DNA of 64,000 bases from Sycobia sp. Sy_11 (GCA_018907035.1 JACCIC010000029.1:2311001-2375000), one strand, 5' to 3'. Positions 1 to 11,184 are shown, numbered from the stretch's first letter. Numbers and translations: made by a program. Notes: generated from the letters alone by a model not told the origin.

Positions 1-1200
1 ATATATATTTATATATCTCGGATAGATTTGAAAATTACTTCAGATTTAAAATTCTCTATTCAGATCACGCATATTTGAGGTTCATTCACAAAATATTTTG
101 TGATTCTTGAGAGCATTAATTATAAATCTAAAATGTTAAAAAGAAATTTTTAACAAAGTAAAGTTTTATTAATTATAAGTAGATAATTATATTGTTCAAA
201 TGAAGATTAATGAACTACTTATCTAATACACTTTTTCTTTTTCGTATGCCATGTACTTGATACAGCTATTACATACAAGATCAGCTATTTTTCTTCTCTT
301 TCTGCCTCTTTCTTTTTCTCTCCAATCGAATGATAATTGTACTTTTTTTTTACAATTTATTGTCAAAATCAAGCAAATTTGATTTTAACAACATTTTAAA
401 TTTATAAACATTTCAAAAGTTTTTTATTTGCTTCAAAGAAACAATATTTCTTGTCCGCACAGATACTTAAAATGTCTCACAGACCGGTGAATAACAATGT
501 AAATGAACCGAGAAATAACAATGTATATTAACCGGAGAATAACAATATGTATTAGTGTGTGTATATATATTAACCTGTCATGTATGATACAGAGCCTAGG
601 AACTTAGGATAGCGAACGCCCATGGTGTTCACCATCCTCCGTCACAAGATATTTAATCTTGAGCGTATCGCCTTTGTTCTTCATTCGATCGACTCAAAAA
701 TCTATGTTATGTGAATTTGGTGCCTATTTACGATAAACAGTTATTAAATATGTGAGAACGCAGGATGCTGAGCGGTTAGGTTTATGAATAGGATGATAAA
801 AAGGCTTTTTGAATTCTCAAAATTTGTTGATTCTATCACTTGCAAAAGCAGTAAAGTTGATTTTCCTATGACTGAGAGATTCCGAACTATAGCGTCGGTC
901 CTGGATAGACAAGCTACATAACTTCTACGCGAAAATATTTAATAACTTTTGATCAAATAAAGATACCATCTTTTTTAAAAATGGTTCTTATAGATGAAAA
1001 TTATAGAAAAAAATAATATTTATCAGAATCAATTTTGTAATAGTACAGTGGTTGCATATTACAATGATTTAAATAATTTAATTGCTTATACTTGTACGTG
1101 ATTAACTATTAATTTTTTTAAATTCGCTTTCAATGATTACATAAAAAGTATATGAATGAAGAAACTTCGGCATAGACACGATTATTATAGTTTAAAACAG
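1..1200. other. AT-rich sequence without a recognisable gene
   Basis: I see no coding potential here. The stretch is AT-rich with short homopolymer runs. Around 590-770 the base composition is more balanced. That part may be leader or LTR sequence of the Gypsy relic that follows, but I found no defining ends or primer site. Confidence 0.6.
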
Positions 1201-1356
1201 CCCATTTCAAGCAGGAAGGTTTTAGTGTATGTAATTTAAGTAAAGAATGTCCGTTACGGGAAAAAGGTACGAAATGCTTTAAATGCAATGAATTCGGACA
1301 TATAGCGACAAAATGTCCAAGTTTGGAAAATAGAGGCGTAGAAAATAAAATTAATG
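1201..1356 (+). pseudogene. Gypsy gag relic: zinc-knuckle (nucleocapsid) segment
   Basis: Read from 1230, this frame gives a Cys-rich segment containing the complete retroviral-type knuckle CFKCNEFGHIATKC (C-x2-C-x4-H-x4-C). It is preceded by a damaged first knuckle that keeps only its second half (SVCNLSKECP). In Gypsy elements this domain sits at the C-terminus of Gag and binds the element's RNA during particle assembly. The frame runs into the 10-bp repeat at 1347-1356, where a GC-rich insertion begins. The matching frame resumes at 2358 with the protease. No gag matrix or capsid part is recognisable upstream, so the copy is decayed at its 5' side. Confidence 0.7.
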
Positions 1357-2357
1357 TGCTAGAACTTCTCCGTAGCGAACTCGAGATGAACCTGACGGTT
1401 GCGATAATGCTGTGAGTTGCGCTTGGCTCTGCCGCTCGTTCCGCCTCCTAGGCCTTCGACGAGGCCATCCGTCGGAAGTTGCTGGGCAGGAGTTGATAGT
1501 CTTTATACTTCCGTCATGGTCGGATGAAAAGTGAAGTGGTCTTCCTCATGGCCGACTTTTTTAAGGCCTGAGCGGCCCCGATGCTGATCCCAAAAACTGG
1601 GCTTCACCGCCGGCCCGTAGGGAGGGGAGTGGGGGAAAGGGGCTCCGAGCATTGACCTCGGAGAGGGTCCGCGGACCTCCAGAAAACTCGTCCTCCGACA
1701 ATCTCTCTGGCGTGTCTCTCGACGCGCCGGTGAGTCTTCGGATGCCTTCGACACAACTCTTATTTGGAGCTACTGGATATCATGCCTGTAACTCCTTTCG
1801 GAGAGGCCCAAATTGTAGTGACCTCCACCGGCCTTGCAGCTAACCAGCTGCGGAAGCGCTTACAGCGGCTGTAGCGGCTTGGTTAGCGCTCTCTCTCTCT
1901 CTCTCTCTCTCTCTCGAGCCGCCGGTCGGGGCGGCCCGCTCGGCCGCTATTGGTGGAACGCCGTGTGGGGGCGCTGCCCCCTCTCTCTCCGCCCGGCTCT
2001 ATTGGTGCGGCGGCGTGCGGCGGCACTTGCTCTCTCTTCTTTGCACGGTGCGCGAAGCGGGGGTGCGCTGTTCTATCTTTCTTCTGTCCGTGGCCTTAGG
2101 ATGTTGGAAGAATAGTAACAAAACACTGATTTTGTATAAAAATGGTGTTTATTTTCGCCGTCTGTGTGTCGTCCGAGGTCCCGGGAGGTTTGGATCTCTC
2201 TTCCTTCCTCTTCTTTCTAACTGTTCCTTCCGCATCCTCTTTCTTTAATTTCTTTTGCGCTTGCGACTCTCGTGGCGCAGTTGGTGGTCGCAAGCATCAT
2301 TTGTCCTGGAAGGCTCTGAAAGGGCCGATGAATCGGCATATAACAAATGTCTGTTCG
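1357..2357. mobile_element. GC-rich 1.0-kb insertion with a 10-bp target duplication
   Basis: The 10-mer AAAATTAATG occurs at 1347-1356 and again at 2358-2367. It is in the same codon phase of the Gypsy Gag-Pol frame on both sides, so the block between looks like a later insertion. The block is much richer in G and C than its surroundings and contains a (CT)n run. A box-A-like 12-mer (TGGCGCAGTTGG) lies near 2273, but I found no box B. I see no terminal inverted repeat, poly(A) tail or coding domain. A 9-11-bp duplication would suit a Mutator-like or non-LTR element; the type is not resolved. Confidence 0.55.
1889..1915. repeat. (CT)n microsatellite
   Basis: An uninterrupted CT dinucleotide run lies inside the GC-rich insertion. 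Confidence 0.95.
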
Positions 2358-2790
2358 AAAATTAATGCAACATATAGAAAGCAACTTAAAGAAGTTACTT
2401 TGGTGGCTGAGAAAATTTTTACTGTAGTTGATACCGCCGCAGATTTAAGTTTAATTTCACATAGTTGTTACATAAAAATTGGATCTCCGCAATTAAGTTA
2501 ACAAACATCTTTCGAACGAATAGGATATGTTAATTCGACCGAAGGTGCCTTTTACACATATATATTTATAAACGGCGAATAATTTAATATTTGTTTCAAC
2601 GTAGTTAAAGATTCACTGTTAAAATATAATATATTCATAGGTTTTTTAAACGAGAGAGAGCTGCGTTTAGTTAAGGGAAGAGTTACTATACGCGCCATAC
2701 CGCAAAATGAAAACGAAAATGTGGCCCATCTTCCCAAAATTCATAATATTATTGTTAGATAAATTAAAATTTTAAAGTTTAAATTATGAA
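2358..2790 (+). pseudogene. Gypsy aspartic protease relic
   Basis: The frame contains VVDTAADLSLIS, which matches the retropepsin active-site region; families usually show D-T/S-G-A or D-T-G-S, so here the glycine is replaced by alanine. After a stop at about 2499, a second frame still resembles the rest of the fold (SLLKYNIFIGFLNE near 2610-2660). The enzyme would cut the Gag-Pol polyprotein inside particles. The altered active-site loop and the stops mean this copy is dead. It directly follows the 10-bp repeat that flanks the inserted GC-rich block and precedes the RT region in canonical Gypsy order. Confidence 0.7.
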
Positions 2791-2824
2791 CGTTGAATCA
2801 GTTTAAAAAACTATACACCATGTG

Positions 2825-3600
2825 AGGTTCGTGATGTTGACATACTGACGAAATTCATATTGAAAGATGATACATCCGTATATTAAAGACCACGAAGACT
2901 ATCTCCTTCCGAGAAAAAAGAAGTAGACGAGCAAATTCAGACTTGGCTGAAGGACGGTAATATAAAACCTTCTAATTCGGAATACGCGAATCTGGTTATT
3001 CTCATTAGGAAATGGAATGGCGAAACGAGAGTTTGTGTCGTTATCCATTGCCCTTAATTAAAGACCAGATTGATCGATTACAGAGTGCGTCGATTTTCAC
3101 CACCATCGATTTAAAAAACGGGTTTTTCCACGTAAATGTATCCGAAGAGAGCCAGAAGTATCGTTTGTAGTTTCGAATAGTCAATACGACTTTATGAAAA
3201 TTCCATTTGGTTTATGTAATTCGCCGTCAGTTTTTCAAAAGTATATCAATGCTATTTTTAAGAATTTAATTGAAAAGGGTTGTGCACTGATGTATGTGGA
3301 CGATTGAATAATTCCTGTTTGCAATATGGATGAAGCGATTAACAATTTACTGGAAGTTCATGAAGTTGCAATTCAAGCCAATATAAAAATAAATTGGAAA
3401 AAATGACAATTTTTACAATCGACAATTGAATATTTAGAATATATTGTCGAAAAAGAAACTATTAAGCCGTTACTGTACAAGACGAAAGAAAGCAGTTACT
3501 CATTTTCCAATGCCGCGAATCGTGAAAGAAGTGCAAAATTTTCTCGGTCTCACAGGCTATTTTAGAAAGTTGTCAGAAATTACTCAAAAATAGTACGCCT
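2825..3600 (+). pseudogene. Gypsy reverse transcriptase relic
   Basis: Several classic RT blocks are readable in shifting frames: EKKEVDEQIQTWLKDGNIKP (from about 2915), TIDLKNGFFHVNV (about 3105), FMKIPFGLCNSPSVFQKYIN (about 3195) and the catalytic MYVDD at 3290-3304, which is followed at once by a TGA. The catalytic Asp pair is kept, but stops and frameshifts break the chain at least five times. The thumb and connection region follows to about 3600. The order protease-RT-RNase H-integrase identifies a Ty3/Gypsy element. Confidence 0.8.
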
Positions 3601-4010
3601 GGTTACAAAGTTATTAAAACGGTATTCAATTTAAGTTTGCAAACAATCAAGTCGAAGATTTAATAGATTAAGGCAAGAGCTTATTAATAAGCCTGTGTTA
3701 AGACTCTATAAGATTGGCGCCGAAACAGAGTTACATACAGATGTCTCTAAGATTGGGTATGGTCAATATTATTCAAAAAAGATAGTGTGGACGATAAATT
3801 CCACCCAATCTATTATGCAAGTGGAAAGACTACTTCAACAGAACAAAATATACGAGTTCCGAACTAGCTTCGGACTGCGCACTAGGATGGTATACGTGGA
3901 TGAGCATATCCCCTGGGCGGCTATAGCAGTCCTCAATCTTGAAGTGCCTGCGTTAAGTAGGTTTCCTCTCTCGGAAGTATTATTGATTGACGAAACCAGT
4001 GATCGCTGAA
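3601..4010 (+). pseudogene. Gypsy RNase H relic
   Basis: The frame at 3695-4009 carries TELHTDVSKIGYG, the first RNase H aspartate block. It is followed by parts of the usual continuation in altered order and frame (SKKIVWTIN, then FRTSFGLRTRMVYVDE). In a working element this domain removes the RNA template after minus-strand synthesis. The second half looks rearranged or frameshifted, and the region 4010-4150 is poorly recognisable. The assignment rests mainly on the HTDVSK block and on its position. Confidence 0.6.
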
Positions 4011-4149
4011 TCTTGCGAATCAAGAATGCGCAAAGCCAAGATAATGAGTTTATAAAGAAGAATTAAATTCCAATAGTAAATATGCAATTAAAAATGGGAT
4101 ATTATATACAAATAATGGCGACGAATATCTAATTAGCGAATTTAATTAA

Positions 4150-5210
4150 CGAAAATCTAAGCAATGCAGTCTCAAATAGTACGACAAGTACATTACCGAG
4201 GCCATTTTGGAAGAAACAAAACTGAGTGTTTGGTAAAACGGGATTTTTGGTTTAAAGGTATGCGAGAAAAGGTGGAAAGAGTGGTGTCAAGTTGCACAAA
4301 TTGTATTTTGGCTGAACGGAAGCAAGGGAAACAGGAATGATATCTGCACGTAATAGATAAAGGTAACACGCCCTTTGATACTTATTATATTGATCATGAC
4401 GGTCCCATGCAGTCTACAAAGAAAGCGTATAAATATATTTTCATAGTTGTAGACTCATTCTCGAACTTTATGTGGTTATATCCAACAAGGTTGACAGATG
4501 AAACGAAAGTAATTAATCGATTAGAAAAACAAGCCGAAATCTTCGGAAACCCGAAAAGGATTATCTCTGATCGACGTTCGGATTTTACCTTGATTTTTTC
4601 CAGAATTATTGTGAAAAGTAAGGTATCCATAACTCTCTCATGATCACAGGCGTCCCCAGGGGTAATGGGCAGGTAGAAAGAATGAATCGAGTCGTCATAC
4701 CACTAGTCGCAAAATTGACCGCGCCTAAGCCCGATGAATGGTTTAAACACATTAACATCTGAATGCAACAAAGAGAAATACAGGAAGAACGCCTTTCAAA
4801 TTACTGTTTTGTGTTTCTATGGGGCTGACGGAAGATGTTCATTTACGAGAGATACTCGACGAAGAGTGGATTAGTATGTTCAAAAAGGACCGTGACGAAT
4901 CCAGAGAAAAGGCTAAAGAAAACATTTTAAGATTCAAGAGGAAAATCGCATATGCTTTAACAGGAAAAGAAAACAGGCAACATTGTATAAAGAAGACGAT
5001 TTAGTAGCTATAAAAAGAACACAATTCCGGTCGGGTCTTAAACTTTCTTCTAAATATCTAGGACCATATTATGTCGTTAAATCAATGCGTAATGACCGCT
5101 ACCTTGTAGAGAAGGTAGGCGTGCACGAAGGATCCCTGCAGACCTTCACTACGACCGAGTATATGAAAGCATGGACATTAATAGCAATCGAAGAATCAGA
5201 CGAAGAATAA
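4150..5210 (+). pseudogene. Gypsy integrase relic
   Basis: The zinc-binding domain is visible at 4160-4330 (histidines near 'HYRGHFG', Cys pair in SSCTNCILAE). The catalytic core follows with first aspartate in DTYYIDHDGPMQ (about 4380) and second in IISDRRSDFT (about 4560). The glutamate block is GNGQVERMNRVV (about 4665), so all three acidic residues can be read, though in broken frames. The C-terminal part (4983-5210) includes FRSGLKLSSKYLGPYYVV, the GPY motif of Gypsy integrases, and ends in an acidic tail. Stops near 4340, 4640 and 4760 inactivate it. Confidence 0.8.
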
Positions 5211-5590
5211 TAGAAGGGTCGAATGAAACTACACATCTGGGGCAGATATTTCTGCAGGATGGCCGATTATAGTATCGGAATCTTTTCGGAAAATGTTTCT
5301 TCGCTTCGAAGTTCTCAAGCCTTCTATTGTGGAAGCGATAAGTTATGGTATGGTTTGTTGACGGTATGATATGTAAATGTGTTTATTGAATATCGAGACT
5401 GCGCGCACGAACGTCCTAGGATTGCTCGGTGCTCAGGTAATGCCATAAAAATGCGAGCGGTTGGAGCATAGTTTCTGTGTAAGATGCGTGGGTCAGTCTG
5501 CTGTTGATAACTGTCCTTGTATGACGTATTAAACGTTTTCAAACATTTTATATACGACTTTGTAGAATAGTATTTCATATATTCAATACA
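5211..5590 (+). other. Possible 3' end / LTR of the Gypsy relic
   Basis: This stretch follows the integrase stop directly. It is of mixed composition, with some CpG, in contrast with the AT-rich DNA beyond 5590. By position it should contain the polypurine tract and 3' LTR. I could not identify LTR ends and found no matching copy upstream, so this is positional inference only. Confidence 0.3.
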
Positions 5591-5636
5591 TTTTATCTTT
5601 TACTTTTAGTTAAATCGATTTGATTGTTTTCATTTA

Positions 5637-7511
5637 AATATATGTAATTATATTGTAATTCTTTTCATAGTAAACAAAAAATTTCCATATAATTGAATAA
5701 TATTTACTAATAAAATTTTTCTAATATCTTGCGAAATAAAACAAATACCTATCTGTATTTTATATGCATTCTTTTAAATAACAGCTTGTATAGTTTACAC
5801 ACATATATCTAAAACTCATAAAAAAAAGATAATTATCTTGAATCATCGATGTTTTTAGGTTAACATTCCTCTGCTATTTTTTCTGATAATTCGTTCTTAT
5901 TAAAAAAAAAGCAGGTATGAACTTGTCAGCCCCATTCCCATAAAACTTATGCTGTTTTTTTACTAATTTAATTTTAATAACTAATTTTTTGCAGGAAAAA
6001 AATTTACAGCTTATACAGTAATCTGAATAAATGAAGGTTTATTGGTAAATAACTTTCAATTTTGTCACTACATATGTTCAAAATAGCCAAAAATTAAAAG
6101 ATTTCGAAAACTTCGGTTGACAGGAATCCAACTTGGACCATTGTCAAACTTTAATTTGGCCAGGAAGTTCGGTACTTAACGATAGTAAACAATCAGATTC
6201 TCTTATTACCTGAGCCCAAGCTACTCTATGTATAATTATAAAATTGTATTAATATACTAAATTAAAAATTCTAGAACTTTTAGAAATAATTTTTAAATTA
6301 TATATGAGTGAAAATCAGACTTTTACACAAATTGAAAATAGTAACCTGTCTTAAAAGGGACTTAAGAAATAATATGGTGGAACATTTGATTGATTAAGTA
6401 GTGTATATATGCTTTAATCCTGTGTATAAATTTCTATTATATTTATTTTTGTCGACAAGGTTTAGAAAACATAATTCTGTTATTATGGAAGTTTTGCTAT
6501 TCATTCGGTTCGTACAAGAAATTATATCATACTTTACGTACTTTTCAAGGGACATATATTAATTTTCTTTGCATATTCTTTCTGAAAATTTGACTAATCT
6601 ATTTAAAATATCTTCTAGTTTAAAGTACACAATTAATGAAAAGTAAAAATTTACGTTATGATTCTGTACTAAATTATTAACGTATATATATTTAAGTTAT
6701 TTAAGTATTTAAGTTATTTAAGTTATTTAAAAGTATATTATTTCAGACTTCGAGTATATATATTTAAGTTCGATTTTGGATTTGTTTACCCATAAACTTT
6801 GTGAGAACAGGCCTGGGAAGTTCATAACTCTTTTTTTAATAAGAATGAATTATCAGAAAAAATAGCAGAAGAATGCTCACCTAAAAATATCGTTGATTCA
6901 AGATAATTAACACTTTTTTATGAGTGAACGCATGAATAGTATTTATTTGTAAAATATATTTATATGAATTTTGAGTAATCATTTTTTAACTTTCTCTATG
7001 AAATATTTAAATACTCATATTTTATTTGCTCTCTGATTATGACAATTTGATACCAAGTGCATATTAATTTTAATATCTTTTGGTATTAGTTTATTAGTAA
7101 ATATTAATCAATATTTTAATATTATTCGTGTACTCATTATACCTTTCTTAACACTTTTAGAAAAATCCATGAGGTATGCCATTTGTCCCGAATGTACAAA
7201 ATGATGTGAAAATGGATTCGGGTTTCTAAATGATCTCGTTACTTTTTTAAGCCGCATTTTCGTTAAAACTCTTTATTTTAGATTTATTTTTGTAAACTGT
7301 ACAAGCTGTTATTTAAAGGGATGCATATAAAATGTAGTTAGCCATTTGTTTTAATGATCCATTATTTTAAGACGTTATTGCGTTATATAATTTATTTTTC
7401 GTTAATCTATTTCGGAAGATTTTCGAAAAAATTTTTTAGCCAATATTATTCAATTATATGAAAATTTTTTTTTTACTATGAAAACAGTTACAATATAATT
7501 ACATATATATA
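5637..7511. mobile_element. Element with long inverted arms (foldback or TIR type)
   Basis: The segment 5640-5930 reappears as its reverse complement in three blocks: 6818-6920 pairs with 5825-5930, 7285-7345 with 5745-5815, and 7425-7510 with 5640-5720. Arm identity looks high (roughly 85-90% by eye). The right arm is interrupted by about 360 bp (6925-7280) and by a shorter insertion near 7350-7410. The unpaired middle (5936-6817) has no coding frame of note. This fits a non-autonomous TIR or foldback transposon. I could not define a target duplication. Confidence 0.6.
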
Positions 7512-7566
7512 ATAATATGTATATGTATGTATGTATATGTAATATGTAATATGTATGTATGTATTT
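7502..7566. repeat. ATGT/TATG-type simple repeat
   Basis: An imperfect run of TATG/TAATATG units lies at the outer edge of the inverted-arm element. Confidence 0.75.
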
Positions 7567-7689
7567 TTTTCTTAATAAATTACTGAATTTAAAAAAATAT
7601 TTTATGTAAAGTTTTTTAAAATACATAAAAGATTTATAAGTAGTTTAATTATAGAATAATTTTTGTGTTAATATTTGGAACTGTCGGAA

Positions 7690-8215
7690 AGCGTAATATT
7701 ATTATAACAGACTGGATTTGACGTAAGGTGTATGGAGAATAAAATTCAAATAAAATATAAATTCAAACAGAGAACTTTATTAAGAGCGTAATTATGACGA
7801 TGTATACAGTACGAAAGTTAGCGCGAAATAAATGCCGCTCGAATCTCGATAGCTTATTTTATACAACGCTCGCCGCACGAAAAGGGATCGACACCACGAT
7901 CCTTCGCCGATTCCGAACATAGTATACCATATACGTTTCTACTAGGGCGCATGACTTCGGGCTCTTCACGGCTTCGCTCAGAGAACCTCAACAATACATT
8001 TACGTTGTTGTTTATAGCCTTCACGGCCACGAGTTTTTTCAACACATTTCTCGCGCACGTGTTCGGAAAGAATAGTCGCGAGCCTCTAAGAATAGTCGCG
8101 ATATACCTGGCCCGCACATATAGCTTCCAGGCCATGGGCGAACCCATGCACAGTCCGAGCTCGGTCGTGGAAATCCTCGTCACCATAGGCCTCGTTATTT
8201 ACAACGATACTTAAC
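7690..8215 (-). mobile_element. LTR-like island, minus orientation
   Basis: A CpG-containing island in AT-rich surroundings. Read on the minus strand it has a promoter-like layout: a TATA box (TATAAAATAAG, around 7855-7865), an AATAAA signal at 7776-7781 and T-rich sequence after it. Both strands show open frames of about 90-110 codons with no recognisable domain, so I regard these as chance frames. It might be a solo LTR. It does not match the LTR I assign to the neighbouring minus-strand Gypsy. Confidence 0.35.
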
Positions 8216-8959
8216 TACAAATCTTAAAATACTGTAAATCAATCATTTAATAATCCTAAATCTTAACAGTATGAAAATGTTGTATAATATAAATATTTTA
8301 TAATACAGCATAATATAAATGACTTAAACATCATAAAACAAACACTAAGAGTCGAGCGGCCTCCATTTCTTACAAAAAATAATATTCTTATTTCCGCATT
8401 CACCCAGGTGTCAGACAATTCTGGGGAAAAGGGAAAATTCCGCGAAAAACCATTTGGAAAAATCGAGGAGAAAACCTTTTCCGAAAATAAGAATTTAGAA
8501 GTATTGTTATTTAATCATGTATTTATTTACGCGTACGTTATTTTTCTTATTTATACCCAAATGATAAATAAAGAACTTTTAGTTTTTTTTCTTTTGACAA
8601 AAAATAACGCACCATCTCGTTAAAACTCGTCTAGGCGCCTTTATTCTTACACTTCCAATTTAATATTTGATGTTTAAAATTATTAATGAATGCATCAGTG
8701 ATAATTATATATATTTTTTATAAAGTACATGAGAAGATATATTTAATTCTATTATGCTTCCCTTTATCACATTTAGTTGGACATTTGATTATATCAGTGA
8801 ACTAATTTCTAATTTAATTACAGAATAATTTTTGTTTTAATTTTTGGAACTTTCGGAAAGTATATTATAAAAAATTTTTATTAAATAATATTATATGATA
8901 TAAATTTTTTATAATATGTAAAACATACCAAAAGTGGGACGATGAATAGAATTGTTTGA
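8216..8959. other. AT-rich stretch without a gene
   Basis: I see no gene. The only structure noted is a locally self-complementary patch near 8375-8500 (runs of the type TTATTTCCGC and GAAAATAAGAA). Confidence 0.5.
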
Positions 8960-9112
8960 TGGAAGAAGGAAAGTCCATCAAAATATATTGAACACTCGTG
9001 CATAACCTCATATTGTTACATCAATATATATCTGTCATGGAAGTAGGAAAGTCCATCAAAAGACATCGAACGCTCATGCATAACCTGGCATTATTAAAAT
9101 AAAGCGCTTACG
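8960..9112. repeat. Two-copy tandem repeat, 78-bp period
   Basis: GGAAGAAGGAAAGTCCATCA at 8961 recurs as GGAAGTAGGAAAGTCCATCA at 9039. The following sequence (AACACTCGTGCATAACCT / AACGCTCATGCATAACCT) also matches. It abuts the stop codon of the long minus-strand frame and could be part of the element's 3' untranslated region. Confidence 0.8.
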
Positions 9113-9114
9113 AG

Positions 9115-10212
9115 TTATTCGTCAGGATGAGTTTTTCCAGGTTTCTCGATCCTTGCGACGCGGGGAGGGGAAACTGCCCTTGCCCGAATTCTGGGTCTTC
9201 CAAGAAGCTGAACTCTACCTCGGTCAAAGGAGAGCCCTGAGAATATCGCCTCGAGAATATATGAAACATGCGTCTCTCGGTCGATCGATGTACAATGTTT
9301 ATTGGTCAAACATTTGAGTGTTTTGTTGCCATTAATAAACGCATATATCTGATACGCTAGGAAGCGTTTGCAGTTCGCTAGGTGTAGCGTATGCAGATTG
9401 GATGCGTATTGCGTGTTTAAGAAACTAGCGCGGAAGTATTTGTTGTCTACTATTGATAACGACGCTAGTTCCGGAATTTTTAGGTGCTTGTCGAGGATGT
9501 CGCGAGTCTCCGCTAAAGCGAGCACCGAAGTCGCTAAATGAGTCGACAGCAGGTCCAGGACGGCTGGAGTCTGCCGCAGGTGGATGGGTTTAGAACGTGC
9601 CATTCTGACCTGGGCGTAAAGTATCTGGGCTACTACTGAAGTGTTCGCCCGGCTGTTAGGGGTGTTGAACAAGAGAGCGGTCAACCGGAATTGCTCGGCG
9701 TCGGCAAGCATAATTGAGATGGCCTCGGCGGAGTTGTAGCGGGGTAGTCCCGAGTCGAATTCTGTTGATAAACCTCGGAAGCTGTTCGGACTTGCTACGG
9801 TCTCAAACAGGTTGAAGAATTCGCGTGTATCTAGACGCAATGTAATTCTTTTGATGATATCGTAACAATTCAGTGCTATGGGTACGCGTGGATTGATCGA
9901 CGCGATTGGAGTCGGCGGAATTTCGGGAATGTTGCCCGTGAATGAGGTCGGTACCACCCTTACGTGGCTGGCTTTTCCTCGATTATAAGAAAAGCTGAGC
10001 TCGTCTGCGCAGGCGAGACAATGGATTTCAGCGGAGCTGATAAAGTCTGCGCAATGCAGAATGATTGTGGTATTGTTGCCCGAGTTGCTCACCGAGGTTA
10101 CCTCAATGTTTTTAAGGTTGTGAGCCTCGAGAAACTCGCGAACGCGTTTCCGACTTATAAGGTCTAATACCAAATATTTGGGCGGTGCCGTTTTCTCCTG
10201 GGTGCCTCCGTA
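9115..10212 (-). CDS. Unbroken ORF downstream of Gypsy pol (ORF3), unknown function
   Basis: The minus-strand frame is open from 10212 to a stop at 9115 (about 365 codons, no internal stop). It lies just after the integrase of the minus-strand Gypsy and overlaps the last about 49 nt of pol in another frame. It has no ATG near its 5' end; the first in-frame methionine comes about 155 residues in. If expressed, it would need splicing, a frameshift or a non-AUG start. I do not recognise a domain. I see no clear signal peptide or transmembrane segment, so it does not look like a typical env. The C-terminus is Arg/Pro-rich (SPPRVARIEKPGKTHPDE). Gag and pol of the same copy have stops, so an open frame this long stands out. 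It could be a lineage-specific accessory gene or a captured gene. Confidence 0.65.
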   Translation of the reverse strand, partial: YGGTQEKTAPPKYLVLDLISRKRVREFLEAHNLKNIEVTSVSNSGNNTTIILHCADFISSAEIHCLACADELSFSYNRGKASHVRVVPTSFTGNIPEIPPTPIASINPRVPIALNCYDIIKRITLRLDTREFFNLFETVASPNSFRGLSTEFDSGLPRYNSAEAISIMLADAEQFRLTALLFNTPNSRANTSVVAQILYAQVRMARSKPIHLRQTPAVLDLLSTHLATSVLALAETRDILDKHLKIPELASLSIVDNKYFRASFLNTQYASNLHTLHLANCKRFLAYQIYAFINGNKTLKCLTNKHCTSIDRETHVSYILEAIFSGLSFDRGRVQLLGRPRIRARAVSPPRVARIEKPGKTHPDE

Positions 10213-11184
10213 TTAGTCTTAATGGGCGAGCGCGCGGGAGGATCTGCTCCGGGCGGGTACGTCCTGACTGGGAAAGGTGGTTCAGGAGATTGATCGCGAC
10301 GCGGTATGATTTTATCATCGTCCGACGAGTCCCGGAGCTCGTTTCCGTATACTGGGTTTTCTGTCTGGGTGTTTTCTTTGCCCCACGTTGTAAAAAGACG
10401 TGGGAGCAGTCGCGAAGTTCGTTAAAAACAAAGCGTTTGGTCGCGTCATTGTGCTGTATTCCTTCAACTCGGTGAGGAATACCCCGTCGTCGAGCTCGTA
10501 ATCCTGGTCGGTGTAAAAGGCGCCAGGGATACGGAGCATTGTACCGTACAGCTATTCCGCGGGACTGGCTCCTACGCTCGTACATATGCGAGAGCGTAGG
10601 CCCAGTAGTACGGTCGGCAGTAGACGGGACCACTCGGGGTCGTCGCCGTGACACCTAAAAGCGGCTTTTAGGTCCCGTTGCCACCACTTTACCATACCGT
10701 TCGCCGCGGAGTGATACGCAGAAGTGCTAACACGTTCGCATCCCGTGAAGTCAAGTTACTCTTTAAAGAGTTGTGCCTCGAATTGCGTACCTTGGTCGGT
10801 CGCTATTCGTATCGGCGCGCGAAATCTCGTGATCCATGTGTTATAAAACGCGAATGCTACAGATCGGGCGGTTATTTTCAGGAGGGGTACCGCCTCTGGC
10901 CACCTGGTGAACCGGTCTACCATGGTGAGCAAGTGCATGTAGCCTGCGTAGTTCGGCAACGGGTCCACAATATCAAGGTGCACGTGCTCGAACCTACTGT
11001 CTGACGGCGAAGGGTAATTGTGCCTCGTCGTCTTTGCCGCTTGGCACGCAATACCATTTCTACAAAAACGCGCGATATCGCGAAACATATCAGGCCTAAT
11101 GTACTGCTGGCGCAGTAATCGATTGATCACTTTGCAACTCAGGTGAGCGTTATTATGAAAGAGAGCTATTAGCTCCTCTCTCAT
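10164..11184 (-). pseudogene. Gypsy (CsRn1-like) integrase relic
   Basis: The minus strand shows HNNAHLSCKVINRLLRQQY (zinc-binding region), HVHLDIVDPLP (first Asp), IATDQGTQFEAQLF (second Asp) and ANGMVKWWQRDLKAAF, where the usual catalytic Glu codon GAG reads AAG (Lys). A TAA follows 'FKE' at about 10757 and a TAG lies near 10556. The chain then shifts frame: LRDCSHVFLQRGA at about 10400 is the conserved C-terminal block. A Pro/Arg-rich tail ends at the TAG at 10164. The enzyme would insert element cDNA into the genome. The lost glutamate and the stops make this copy inactive. Confidence 0.8.

Noticed and set aside
7854..8214. Opposed open frames of about 110 and 87 codons as a host exon
   Set aside because: No domain or splice context. 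TATA box and poly(A) signal order suggests an LTR.
10112..10654. 180-codon minus-strand frame as a separate gene
   Set aside because: Its middle part is the frameshifted C-terminus of the integrase; the rest is a shadow of pol and ORF3.
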